Source: Clavelina lepadiformis (lineage: Eukaryota > Chordata > Ascidiacea > Aplousobranchia > Clavelinidae). From it: DNA of 64,000 bases. A program made the position numbers and the translations under genes. How positions within the stretch are numbered: the stretch's first letter is position 1; each line of letters begins with the position of its first letter. The stretch covers positions 6,264,501 to 6,328,500 of the forward strand of contig NC_135243.1 in NCBI RefSeq assembly GCF_947623445.1, given 5' to 3'. Below, piece by piece: positions 36,348 to 54,082 of the stretch. Below the pieces are notes generated by a model. That model was not told the origin of the DNA and did not search any database. It was given only the letters and a program-made list of their open reading frames with translations.

Positions 36348-36968
36348 TATAACGGATGGTCATCTTTGAAAAATGAGTTACAATAGCCAAATTTTAACTG
36401 CATTGTTTCGAAAAGGCGAATTTTTCATTTATGCTCACAAGAAAGTCTGAATGGGGAAAAATTTATGACATAGTAATTCTTAAGTCCTCAATCACCTGGT
36501 GAGCGTGCAGTTGCCAGACCTTGTCACCCAAATGAAACTTCTAACTCTATGGCTTTCGGTTGCTGAAGTAACCGGTGGCGCCTGGTCATCATAGAAATAA
36601 AAAATCTCAGAAGTATCAAAATAATGAACAATAATGTAGAAGCGCATACCGTTGTAAGCATAGGTTTGCTCAAAGATATTAAAATGGCTGCGTATTCTGT
36701 AAACCTAATCTTGCTTGAAAACCACTCCTGTTTGCTTACTCACTTGTGTCCGACTTTATGTATAACTTCTTAATAGATTTGTAGTTTCTTTCTACTATAT
36801 AGCCCGAGTATAACGTTTTATTTCATACAAGGGCTCACTTGGCATATTGTCTAGAAACGGGGCAGGGCTTCACTTGCCATTGGACAATTTGACCTTGGAT
36901 ACCCTGGTCAGTCCGCCACTCATTGTCAAATTTATATTCATTCATCAAAGTGATTCATATTTGGAAGT
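36348..36968. other. Intergenic between hAT element and peptide gene
   Basis: No coding signal was found on either strand. It holds the region downstream of the peptide gene's polyadenylation signal. Confidence 0.4.
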
Positions 36969-36974
36969 TTTATT
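36969..36974 (-). terminator. Polyadenylation signal of the peptide gene
   Basis: AATAAA on the minus strand, 68 nt after the TAA at 37042. The close spacing supports the gene model. Confidence 0.6.
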
Positions 36975-37041
36975 CATCTTTTCAAATAAATCCATGTGCT
37001 CAAGTGTTTGAACTATTTTCAGAGCAACAATATTTGAATTC

Positions 37042-37784
37042 TTAACCACTACAACATTCTGGTGAGAATGGCGGTCGATCACAGCATGTAAAGCGTTTGA
37101 CTACACCTTTAAATTCTCCTTCTTCCACATCCCTTTGCCAACGTCTCAGTTGATTCAAAGATTCCATGATACCTGTCCAAAAACTTTCTGTAAAGCCAGT
37201 AAACGTTTCATGTCTTGGTGTAATAATAATTTGGATGAAATACGTTTATCTTAATGAAAGAGAAAATATTGACAAGATGTTTTTTCATGTTATCAAATTA
37301 ACTACAAAACGTTGTTGATGGCAGAAATGGGCGCAATTCCGAGGGCACAAATGTCACCAAAATATTTAACCAAAATATGTAATAATAATTAACCAAAATG
37401 TGTAAACAAAATATTTTCAAATTTACCATTTTCATCAACACTTTGATGGAGACGTCTGAAAAATAAATCATTTCTTCATTGTATAAGCAAATGCTATTGT
37501 AAATTTTCTTTCTTTGTATTTTAATGGAAACAATAACTTTAAATCTGGGAAAAATTGCTTAACATTTATATCATCTCGGTTATCATTTTCGCTTTAGTAC
37601 TTGCCAACTTTGTGTAAGTATAAGCGAAAAATAGCCTGGCAAGTAGGCTACTGTTAAAAAAAACGCTGTTACAGAGAAACTACAACCTTTTCAGCGTAGG
37701 CTAAATGTTAACTTACACGGGATCAGAGAACGTAGCACAAGTCGCAAGAAGCAGAATTTCAGCGATCAGAAGAAACTTGCTCAT
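37042..37784 (-). CDS. Secreted CC-CC peptide precursor (neuropeptide- or conopeptide-like), three exons
   Basis: Exons (minus strand): 37784-37717 (68 nt), 37455-37427 (29 nt) and 37187-37042 (146 nt). The donors are GTAAGT, GTAAAT; the acceptors TTTTTCAG and CTTTACAG. Phases 2 and 1 match, giving 80 residues. Residues 1-20 form a signal peptide (basic start, LLIAEILLLATC core, TFS before the likely cut). A pro-region (21-62) rich in Glu and Arg leads to KR at 63-64, then FTCCDRPPFSPECCSG to the stop. The predicted product is 15 residues with two cysteine pairs and a C-terminal amide made from the Gly. The order signal, pro-region, dibasic site, CC-CC, amide is that of framework-V (T-superfamily) conopeptide precursors and of ordinary neuropeptides; the spacing of eight between pairs is longer than in most of those. 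A second in-frame acceptor (GGACAG) would shorten exon 3 by 15 nt. TTACAG just before the ATG could be a 5' intron or trans-splice site. No family is recognised and homology to cone-snail peptides is not claimed. Confidence 0.75.
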
Positions 37785-38879
37785 CTTTCTGTAATTTTCA
37801 AGAAACGAGTTTTGAACAAAGGCTAAACTATAGGCTACCTACAACGATTTACAGACGCTGTAAACTACTTCGTAAAACTTCTTATTGGTTATTATTTTGC
37901 AAGTGGTTTGTTGCGATAGCCTACGGTAACGGAAAATATAAACTTCGATCAAATTCTGAAGTTTTACAAAATATCATTTTTCCCCTCAAGGCATGCTGGT
38001 ATTTCTCAGAGCAGCTTTTTTGTTGTATACATTTATAAAGACAAACCTCATTGTGACTAATTGTTGATCTATTAGATTTAGATTTGAAATTTAGTCATGA
38101 TCAACTACAGTCCGTGGTTATGATGTCGGAGCTTGCGTTGATCTGACTATAACGAGTGACTCGACACGACTCACAAACCTATCGGTTGTAATATATTCCA
38201 CAGCAGTAGTTTTGTTATTGTAACATTCGCTTTCAACTCGACAAGATTTCTTCGTAGAGTTATAAAAATTCATTTTATTGACATCGTGATTCATTCCAAT
38301 TCCACGTTCCACTGAGGAAATGAGAACAACATCACAAGACTGCAGCTTTCACAGAACAAACTGTGATTAGTGAAAATGGACGTTAAATCAGAATGCACTT
38401 CCTAACATGATAAAAATTGTGTACGGCATTGTTGCTGGATACGACCAGAAATTACAGGAAAGACGACACTGAAACGATGGATGCAATTGTCTCTAAACCA
38501 TATGAGTTATTTGTAAAGAGTGTTCACCAGGATTAGGTTATGTATAACTTATTACAAACTTATATTGGAAACATAACACAATATAACGCATGTTATTAAA
38601 AATGATATGGAATTATAAGTACTCTGTTTATCTTCACAGCTTGTACAAAGTCATTTTCTAATAATCGGATTACACCGTACACTTGAAGTGCTATGTTTTG
38701 TTATTGATTGTGCCATTAAACGGCACTACAAAACTTAAACACAGTTTAAATTGAATTAAGATTAAAATACAATTAAATAATTCATGAAGAAGTTAAATAG
38801 AAAATACAACACATGTGAGTAGGCTAACAGGAGTGGTCTTCAAAAGAGGTTGTGTTTTGGATTTTCTGACAACAAATAC

Positions 38880-39047
38880 CTTACACGTTGAATGCAGTGT
38901 GCGTATAGAACTTGAAAAAAGCGATTGTTTCCATAATTTTGATAAAGTTCATCTTGAACGTCAATTTCGTCATCGTTTCCCAATTTTGAAACTTTGTTCG
39001 GTCATTATACGCAAGACGACGGCTAGCACACCACATTCAACGTATAG
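38880..39047. repeat. Short element with imperfect 21-22-bp inverted ends
   Basis: CACGTTGAATGCAGTGTG (in 38880-38901) pairs with the reverse complement of CACACCACATTCAACGTATAG (39027-39047). GCGTATA just inside the left arm also recurs inverted near 39005-39012. It looks like a miniature inverted-repeat element, and no target duplication is clear. The open frame across it is a by-product. Confidence 0.4.
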
Positions 39048-39735
39048 ACTATAGAGTGTTAGTGGTCGGAAAATCTGTATATACTCTTTAAACTAATTTT
39101 TTTTTGAAATATTTTTTTGTATATGTATAATCACTTCCGGATTTAAAATGTAGCAAAAGTAGCGTTTGCTACAGGCTCCGCGCTCTTGGTGGCCCCGCTC
39201 TAAAGCCATTATCTTGTAACAAAAAAGAAAGCAATCAATGAGAGAATATAGTAGCATTGATTGCAGTTACTTCCAACCAGGGGCTGGTGGAAGTTACAGG
39301 GGTTGGGGAAGGTAGCCTAAGTCACAATTTTTAAGAAAAACATTTGTCAAACAATTCCTAGTCACTTTGATTTGTAACTTAATTGTTTAAAACCATTTCT
39401 AAATTTGCGTAAACAAAACACTTGTTTTATAGAATGAGGTAAAATTTCATGTAAAAATATAAATCTAGAGATTGATGAAATCATTATGACGTAATATTCT
39501 ATACATTATTATTTTTGATACAGTGGCAGAACACAAGGTAGCACAGAGTGATTACTTTTTTAAGCCATATGTTATAGTACGCTTCACCTAACGAAGTAAG
39601 CTTACGCTTGCAAAATTTCGTGTTGAGTAATTAAACGTTTACTCTTACAATGCTATAATACTGTATATTCTGCTCTTTTATTAGATACTGAATTCAACAC
39701 GCATCAACCACCATCAAATACCCTATATTAAATAG

Positions 39736-40090
39736 CAACGGTTTCAACCTTTTTTAGTTGGCATTGCACAAAATAGGTTGCCAAATGCCATACCACCTCA
39801 CGCCGTATTATGTATCCTCAGCAATCAGCTTACAGATGTAGCAGTAGCTTTTGTCAATGCATGTGCAAAGTGAGTCCCAGGTTGGTTCCGCAGAAGTTGC
39901 CTTTGACAAAACGTTATTTGCTCTTTTTTAAACACTTTGTTTTTAAAACATAGCAATACATGCTTGTCTACGGAAATTATTAATTATAAGTAGCCGAAAT
40001 GAATTTTTGAGATATTTTTTGTCTATGGAGGTCCCGGGGCTTTAAAAAGTTATGGTTTTCGTTAAAACGAAAAAGATTGAAAATTCCTGC
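39736..40090. repeat. Possible degraded hAT-like element
   Basis: The left edge CAACGGTTTCAACCTTTTTT and the right edge GATTGAAAATTCCTG resemble diverged inverted ends of hAT-Charlie type (CAGTGGTTTTCAACC). No target duplication survives, so the call is weak. Confidence 0.3.
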
Positions 40091-40158
40091 TTTGGAAAAT
40101 TTACACTTATAATATAATTGCAAGTTAAGATCAAGTCTTGCAAGCTAAGGTCAGAGCA

Positions 40159-40476
40159 ATGCCATCCACTGCTTGTGATTTGTCAATATTGGCATTGTTT
40201 TGTGTCTGGTCGTTTCCATTTTGGGCAAAGGTAAGGCTGAACCCATAATAACCTACAGTACGTTGGACTGTTAGCTTACAGGGAGAACGCTACAGTTTGC
40301 CGAAGATAATACTGCGACACGCCCAATTTTCACAAATGCACTTATTTCTTGATAGCGAAGTATTGAATGAAACAAACTTGAGTGTGCATGTAACATACTA
40401 TATTTCCAAGTTTTATCAACAAGCATTGTATAAATTCGGGATTGTTGATAACGACTGTAGTGTTATTTACCAGTAG
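40159..40476 (+). CDS. Candidate small secreted protein, two exons
   Basis: Exon 1 (40159-40230) encodes 24 residues with a hydrophobic core (LSILALFCVWSFPFW) and ends AAG|GTAAGG in phase 0. A 51-bp intron ends TTAGCTTACAG at 40281. Exon 2 (40282-40476) continues in phase 0 with GERYSLPKIILRHAQFS..., contains N-x-T/S sites (NET, NLS), and ends ...NDCSVIYQ at TAG 40474. The total is 88 residues. AATAAA follows at 40639-40644. The matching splice sites, phase and signal peptide support a real gene. Its short length, lack of any recognised family and only two cysteines keep confidence low. Confidence 0.4.
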
Positions 40477-47706
<7,230 letters not shown>

Positions 47707-48045
47707 CAACAACTGTGGCTTCTGCCATTTCCAGGCTACTTCTATGCTGCTTTTCATTTGCGCATCATCTGGGTAGTAGAGTCGGTGCAAAAACTTTCAT
47801 CGCAAAATAGGTCATTACATTACCTCATCAATGATATCTGTGCTCATCCTAAAATTACTGAATGCAAAGGACGAAGTATGTTTTCTTGGCAAAGTGATTT
47901 GTTGGACGTCTCGATCCACTTTCACCACAAGCCAAAGGGTTTTGTACGCAAGCGATCAAACTCTAATATTAATGCAGTGATGCTCTATATGACTGCTGGA
48001 GAAAGGCCAGTTGTTCCAGCGGCGAGGATGAACCGGCATCAATAG
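47707..48045 (+). other. In-frame open extension after the DUS2 stop
   Basis: After TAG 47704-47706 the same frame stays open for 112 codons, starting CAA CAA CTG and ending at TAG 48043. It lies within the inferred 3' UTR, because the polyadenylation signal comes at 48119. TAG followed by CAA is a context known for leaky termination. The peptide is rich in His, Ser and Arg, with no recognised domain. Chance is a real alternative. Confidence 0.35.
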
Positions 48046-48118
48046 GGGTCATCATGTTAAACAAGCGGTTTATTCCAGATACAAAAATACAACTTTATTT
48101 CATCTCACCAATATCATC

Positions 48119-48124
48119 AATAAA
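48119..48124 (+). terminator. Polyadenylation signal of DUS2
   Basis: AATAAA, 413 nt after the DUS2 TAG; no earlier + strand signal was noticed after exon 13. Confidence 0.55.
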
Positions 48125-49939
48125 GGTTATGCGTCTGCTTGAGTTAGACTGTAGGCAGTAGACAAGGGTGCCATACTCCCCTCCCCCCAAATCTCTAAGT
48201 TACCGATTCGAACGTTTGCTTTTCTTGCTTGCAGAAATTTGTATCCCTCCTACCCACTTTTATCTTATTTTAGGCAGAGTGAGAAATTCGGGCTCGCCAA
48301 ACGTTCAACATGATCGCTTATGTCGAGAAGCAGTGTCTGAAACCAAACACTTTTACTCGATCGCTAAACTTATAAAATAGTTTCCCACCAACAAATTTTG
48401 GGCTAGCTACGTTACTTTTTAGACGTTTTTGACAAATCGCGATTTGTATGGCATGATAACATGGTCAGGTTTATCACCGCTAGATGATGACAAAGTGTGG
48501 ATAGCCTGACCTGATGCAACTGCCGCCCTGAACATAACTCCGAGCCTTTTTAGGGTACAACACAATCTACAACCGATAGACGCTTGGTTGAAGAAAAACA
48601 CGTTCTATACTCATTGGACTTTAAAAATAACGTTCTGCGAGTTTGAAGGTTGTTAGTCTTTGTAATCCTTGGTGTCATTAGATCACGCTCTGAAAGTTAA
48701 TGTTTAAAAATTAAGCTTAACTGATGTTTACTCGAAGCTTATCTCTCGAACAAACTTGTAAGATAACGCAGGAAGAGTAGAAGTGGATTCATAAGACGGG
48801 TTAAAATACGTAGTTTATATTAAACTCCAACTGGCTTAATAGCGCCAAAATAATGATGGCTAAATGGTCACTACAATCGCACCACGGTGGTCCATGAACA
48901 CACAAAATTTGTTAGAAAAGGATTTAGATAGTAGCTCTTGCAAACGACACTTGTAATAATCAACCTCGGTCATAAGCGTAAAAGATTTACTACAACTTTT
49001 AAATAATTATTTTGTTAAGCGAGGCATAGACTTGGCTTCATATAGTAATTGGATGAGGTCTGGCTTAAATGGTTGAAACACTGACAGTAATTGATAAACT
49101 GGACTAGTATCACCAGAAACAAACAAACAAGCTAGCTACCAGAAACTATTGTTTTAGATTGCATACGCCAGAATTACTGGTAAGGTTATAGCAGATGGCC
49201 AATTAAAAAATTCAAGATAATGATGACATTAAAGAATTTGTAGGAAAAATTAATACAGTAATAGAAATATAGACATAAAAGCAAGCAAATGCCATTCTCC
49301 TTTAAATTCTGTTCTTCTACACCACGTCCTTCACAGCCACTATATATAAATTCAAAAATGACCATTTGGTCGCTGTAGTGGTGATGATCTGAATTGGAAA
49401 AAGCTTTACTTAAACATAAAAGCTCTCAGTAGAGTAGAAGGACATTCAATGGAGAATTACTTATCTCATGAACTACTGATGTATATAGTTATATACTACT
49501 TGTGTTATATATTACTTCTGAACTGCAACACAGATGCATGTTACTAATCGTTTGAGAATGTTTTGATCAATGAAAGCAATCCCAACAATATTTCTTTATC
49601 AACACAAATTTTCTGTGCAAAACACGGGGGTATCTATCTGCATACGAATACAAAGAAACCACTGCAAAAATAGATTGGTTCTACTGTATATGATGAAAAA
49701 AAACAACTGCAAGGTGGAATGAAAGTAGGTGGTATATAGACTATTATATATATATATATATACGAGTACCGTATATATAGAACATGTTTCAAACAGCTTC
49801 ATAAATCTTTGCACACCATGTCAACAGGTTTTTGTGTGAAACGCTTCTGCAAAACTGTTAAAAAGTCAGAAGAGCATTAGTTACGGAGTTAGTAAAAACA
49901 CAGCCTCTATACTAGAGTCTATATTCAAGTCTGCTGTAA
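48125..49939. other. Convergent intergenic region between DUS2 and phosphomannomutase
   Basis: No gene recognised. Two acceptor-like tracts (near 48235 and 48274) precede a short open frame ending at 48380, with no donor partner. The 3' UTR of the minus-strand phosphomannomutase must lie left of 49940. A TA microsatellite is listed separately. Confidence 0.4.
49745..49762. repeat. (TA)9 microsatellite
   Basis: Nine uninterrupted TA dinucleotides, probably in or near the 3' UTR of the phosphomannomutase gene. Confidence 0.9.
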
Positions 49940-50698
49940 TCATTTGTCATAGAAAAGCTTTGAAAGTTGTTGCATAGTATCCTCTGGTGATGTCACAGTG
50001 TGCCCAATTGTTCTGTCATCATTGTAGATCTCAAAGTCATTGCCACCTTGCATTGTTTTGTCTCCAAAGAAGTGAATTTGCTGAAATCCATCATTTTGGA
50101 CATATTTAAGGCAGAATCGTTTATCCCATCCGTCGGGGAAAACATCAAAGCTGATCTGGCCACCAATCGAAAATGTCAGCCCAGCACCTTGAAATTCCTT
50201 CCGTAGAGAGGCAACAAATTCTTTTCGAACGTTGTTAACATTGTCATACTCATTAAACTCTATCCGTTCCTGTTGTGTGCAGCTTCTACCAACCGGACAT
50301 ACATTGAGCATACCCTTACGGAACTCTATAAACGTTCCTCGCTTTCGTGGAAGATTCAACTTTGACATATACTCGAGACTATAGTTAATGAAGCGTTGCA
50401 AAAGTTCGTCGCCAAGGTAATCTTGAATGTTATTCTCACCAATTTTTACACCGTTCTTATAGGCAACGAGGCCATTTTCTGAAAAAACATAATCAAACGA
50501 GTTGATAAGCTCATCTCCATCAGCTCCTAGTTGCTCAGCTATTTTTCCGAAATCGGATCCGCCAACCACTCCAATTGTAACAATCTTTCGAAGGTCTTTC
50601 AAGAAGTTCTTCATTTCAGGTGTAATCTTTAGTCTTGGCAGAGTGAGAGTTCCATCCACATCGAAAAGACATAAAACTGATGAATTCTTTTTAGCCAT
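49940..50698 (-). CDS. PMM2: Phosphomannomutase (PMM1/PMM2 family), intronless
   Basis: 252 residues from ATG 50698, close to the 246 of human PMM2. The enzyme interconverts mannose-6-phosphate and mannose-1-phosphate in the cytosol, supplying GDP-mannose for N-glycosylation and GPI anchors. It is a HAD-superfamily protein. LFDVDGTLT (about 11-19) carries the nucleophile and acid-base aspartates. [45 protein letters not shown] (substrate-binding Arg residues) and [17 protein letters not shown] (metal-binding Asp) follow in the family order. It is complete in one exon, whereas vertebrate PMM genes are split, so an ancient retrocopy or intron loss is possible. PMM2 is preferred to PMM1 only because the single-copy invertebrate gene is usually so named. 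The 5' region (50699-50780) is AT-rich with no clear TATA box. Confidence 0.95.
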   Translation of the reverse strand: MAKKNSSVLCLFDVDGTLTLPRLKITPEMKNFLKDLRKIVTIGVVGGSDFGKIAEQLGADGDELINSFDYVFSENGLVAYKNGVKIGENNIQDYLGDELLQRFINYSLEYMSKLNLPRKRGTFIEFRKGMLNVCPVGRSCTQQERIEFNEYDNVNNVRKEFVASLRKEFQGAGLTFSIGGQISFDVFPDGWDKRFCLKYVQNDGFQQIHFFGDKTMQGGNDFEIYNDDRTIGHTVTSPEDTMQQLSKLFYDK

Positions 50699-53600
50699 TG
50701 CAAAGAAAGCAACCGATTAGATTTATTTTGCAAAAAATAAATTTAATACATAAACCGTCCCTATTTGCAAGCTTCTGTGAAAGAAATGAATGAAGAGCAC
50801 GCGTGGCTTAATTCGCACTTGACTAGTAAAACTTTGCAGCTTACATAAAACTAAACTGCCCTAACCATTATCATAAGAAACTATGTTATCCAACAGTAAC
50901 TAGTAGTCTAGTAAACAAGTGCACAACCACAGGATGCCTTTGTATACTAAACCCCAGCTACTCAAATTGTGACGTCATCTAGTGTGCACTTGTATAGGCT
51001 ACTAGACCCTCATTTTCAAATGCACTGGGTCCCAACTCTCACATTGCAGTCCTACTAAAGATAATTCTAAACGCAACTTCTCAGGAAAAGCTTTGGCTGC
51101 AACGCACATAACTACATAAGAGTAGTTAAAGCAAGCAATTTATGAAACGCCAGAACAAGCTGAAACACTAAATTTGCTTGCCTATGTGCTGTATAAAGAT
51201 TCATGTTTTCAGTTCAAGTCAAGTCGTATACGTATAGACTAAAATCTTACACATTTTAACCTCTGCTGCGTTTTCCTATCCGTCAGACAGACAATTTCAC
51301 ATAAGCGTTGAATTTTATTGTGCAGTCAAGGCTGGCCTAGTTAACGCCAAAATAATAGCGGTTGGCAGTTGGCACCACAGTTTCACTCTTGCGCTAGCTA
51401 AAAAAGTAGGCGACCAGATAGCCTAGGCTACGTAATTTTTTGCATAACACATCTGGATTGTACTTGCTCTGTCGTTTTACTTTTGAAGTGCCACTAAAAT
51501 CCTCAGCAGAATATACGGCAGTGTACAAAGCTGAGTAACTTGATTTGCAACTTTTCTTGCAATTCAAAAATACGAGTGAACTGCCACGTCTTCGACACAC
51601 CTCTTTCAGTCATTGATGACGCGTTGAAATTTGCGTGGGTGATTCTGGCGTCACTTTTGCTCATAGAAAACATAAATCAGAATAACAAAATCGTAGAAAC
51701 AAACAAAACATCAAGCTGAAATTGGTCCTACCAAAAAATACTAAATAGAATTACTAAAATTTAAAATAAATAGAGTAAAATTTGCCTATATCGCCACCTT
51801 AAGAGGAACAGGAAAACTCGCGAACCGGTGACTTAAACAAACAAAATGAAATCAAATTTTTTTATTGCATTTTTAGGGTAGGCTACTACATTTAGAATTT
51901 TAGATTAAATGTAGATTAATGCATTTAGATTAAATGCTTTGTAAATTTTATTTTTGTTAAAAATTAATGCTTGATGTGATATTAAGATTTTAATTTTTGT
52001 ACATAGAATAGCTTCCTAACTTAAATCTACTTAAAAGTCACTAGGCTTACTTCGTATCTCACAGCCCTAGGCTTTTACAATCATAACCTGCTTGATGATT
52101 TTCTGAAGACAGAAAACGACTCTCCACTCGATGGCTAGAGCAAAACTGCACTATAAAAACGACATTCTCTATACACTATAGCTGGTTCCATTTTCATCGT
52201 GATTCTGTAGTTATTGGCTAGGCCGCTTCATTTGACTGCAGCACAGCTAACTGAAAGAAAATTGAAACCGATAAAAACAGTCTAATATGACAAGGTTTCC
52301 GGGCCCTTCATAAATTTACATCATGACGTACAATAAGGTTGTCTTACGTTAACAAGGATCGCAGATATCTTGACAATACAGCTATAGTGTAGTTGTACCA
52401 GATTAAGTTTGCCATGTAATCACGTTGACAAAGTGTTTTTAAGGTCATATTTCTTATGCGTATTATTTTGGCCAAAGTAGCAAGAACAGTGCCGAGTTAA
52501 GCGAATTATTTTGCTCATTATAACAAAACATAATACTACAGAAGAAGTAAGCTTTCCGCCGGACCACGACTTTGGCGAACTGACGGCTTAGCCGAAGGCG
52601 ACTTAGGCGAGCTTTAAGGTACTAAGATATTTTAGGTATAATTACAAGAATGAATAACATTTTGATTATTTTAAAGCGTTTTATGATGGTAGAAACCAAA
52701 ATTTTTGCGATTCGCGCATTTTTGCATGGTAGTTAAACATGGAAATTTTAGATTCAGCTTTCAAAATTTTGGATCTCTTCTCAACATAATTCTAAATAGG
52801 CCTACTGATTTCTGGACGCACCAAAATGCGGTATGTGGAGTGCTTCGTCGAGAATTGCTAAATAATTAAAGGGACCAACCGTTGTTTTCATGGAGGGTAC
52901 ATTCCACACGAGTTACGCCGAAGATCTTTGGCATGAGCTATGGCCAAGGCCAAGCGATGTAAACTCGGTTTGACCTTGGCGTGACACGGAGCCAATTTAG
53001 GCCTACGTCTTGGCGCAAACATGACAATCCATTTTTCTCTTGTTTGGACTAAACAGAGCACAGTGTCTCCTTTTTTAGAGATCGCAAGTGGCATAACGTC
53101 TTTAGCGCATTCGTAATTTACGCCAAACTTACCTTCGGCGTATGCATTGCGCGGAATGCATCTTGGGTTTTCATACATAGGCCTATTGTCTATCAAAGCG
53201 ACTACTTCACTGTAAACCACACAGTCCACTGTTGAAGACAAGCAGTTACGTTAAAAGAATGAGTATGAAAAACTCAATTTAAGGCAATTAGGGTATGAAG
53301 TTAGATATATTTTATAAGGAAGACTTTAGGTTTGAATCAAGCTACTATGTGATAACATTTACAGTAAATTAACAAGAAGTTAGACCTATAAAAAGTAGCT
53401 TCGACAGAAGCCTATGATTGTTCCGGTGAAATAGTGACAGCCTTCAGTTTATTGTTGGAAAGAAAGAATATTAGCAACAGTGATGCTGCAAGGGTTCTCA
53501 GATTTCGTTTTGTAATTTTAGGTTTTTTCTGCTTGACCAAGCAAGAAACCAAATTTTGTGTCAATTTTAAAAAGCCTCTAAGATTGTGTATAGCTGAGTC

Positions 53601-54082
53601 ACATAGGGGTCTAGGTCACATCATTCTTTTATACAAGGCTTCTCCGTTTGGTTACTTGAAAGGCTCCGAAAGGCTCCAACAATAAAACTCTTCTCGCGAG
53701 AAATGTTTGATATGTAGCTTACCTTCATAAATTTTACGTAGAGTAGGCCAACTGTTCATTTCGCACCTGCTTACTTATTGTCTTTCAAAAAGATTAACGA
53801 AAGATAACCACTTCTTCGTGCTGAAACCATGCAATATGTTCAGTACCTGCAACAGCTTACCAAGCACGCCTGTGCGTTGAGTCTAGTAGAGTGATCTCCG
53901 AGTACAGTTGTCTACGGACGATGGCGCACGTCATTGTTTAAGTGACGTGTGAATGCTCTGAAAGGTTATTACTGGGTGTTATTCTATTATAAATTATTTG
54001 ATATTTTCAAGGCATTTTTCTTTACAACATTTTGTTTTAAGTTTATGTGGTCAACTTTTTAAAAAGCGAAATTCCAGCTAAA
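50699..54082. other. Intergenic between phosphomannomutase and first 7TM gene
   Basis: Holds the promoter side of both the minus-strand phosphomannomutase and the + strand 7TM gene. One coding-like segment on the minus strand is listed separately. A phrase near 52741-52763 (GGAAATTTTAGATTCAGCTTTCAA type) recurs near 57376-57400, suggesting a diverged repeat. Frames at 51600-51394 (-) and 53434-53685 (+) are unsupported. Confidence 0.4.
52888..53227 (-). CDS. Coding-like orphan exon
   Basis: An open frame of about 112 codons follows a fair acceptor (CTTGTCTTCAACAG, ending at 53228) and stops at TGA 52888. It reads VDCVVYSEVVALIDNRPMYE at its start, then KKGDTVLCLVQTREKWIVMF and an Arg/Lys/Pro-rich tail. 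A good donor (GAAG|GTAAGT, near 53133) could end the exon early. No family is recognised and no partner exon was found upstream. It may be an exon of an unknown gene, a decayed repeat, or chance. Confidence 0.25.

Larger units (their letters stand above)
37785..40158. other. Intergenic with inverted repeat and old hAT-like fragment
   Basis: Upstream region of the peptide gene. A strong acceptor (TCTCATTTCCTCAG, near 38314 on the minus strand) followed by an open frame to a GTGAGT donor could be an untranslated 5' exon of that gene, since joining it would not stay in frame with the precursor. Otherwise there are only the repeats listed separately. Confidence 0.35.

Noticed and set aside
48168..48380. 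Open frame after two acceptor-like tracts downstream of DUS2
   Set aside because: It lies past the DUS2 polyadenylation signal and has no donor partner.
51394..51616. Minus-strand frames just upstream of the phosphomannomutase, one beginning MTERG
   Set aside because: They stop early and no donor links them in frame; at most an untranslated exon.
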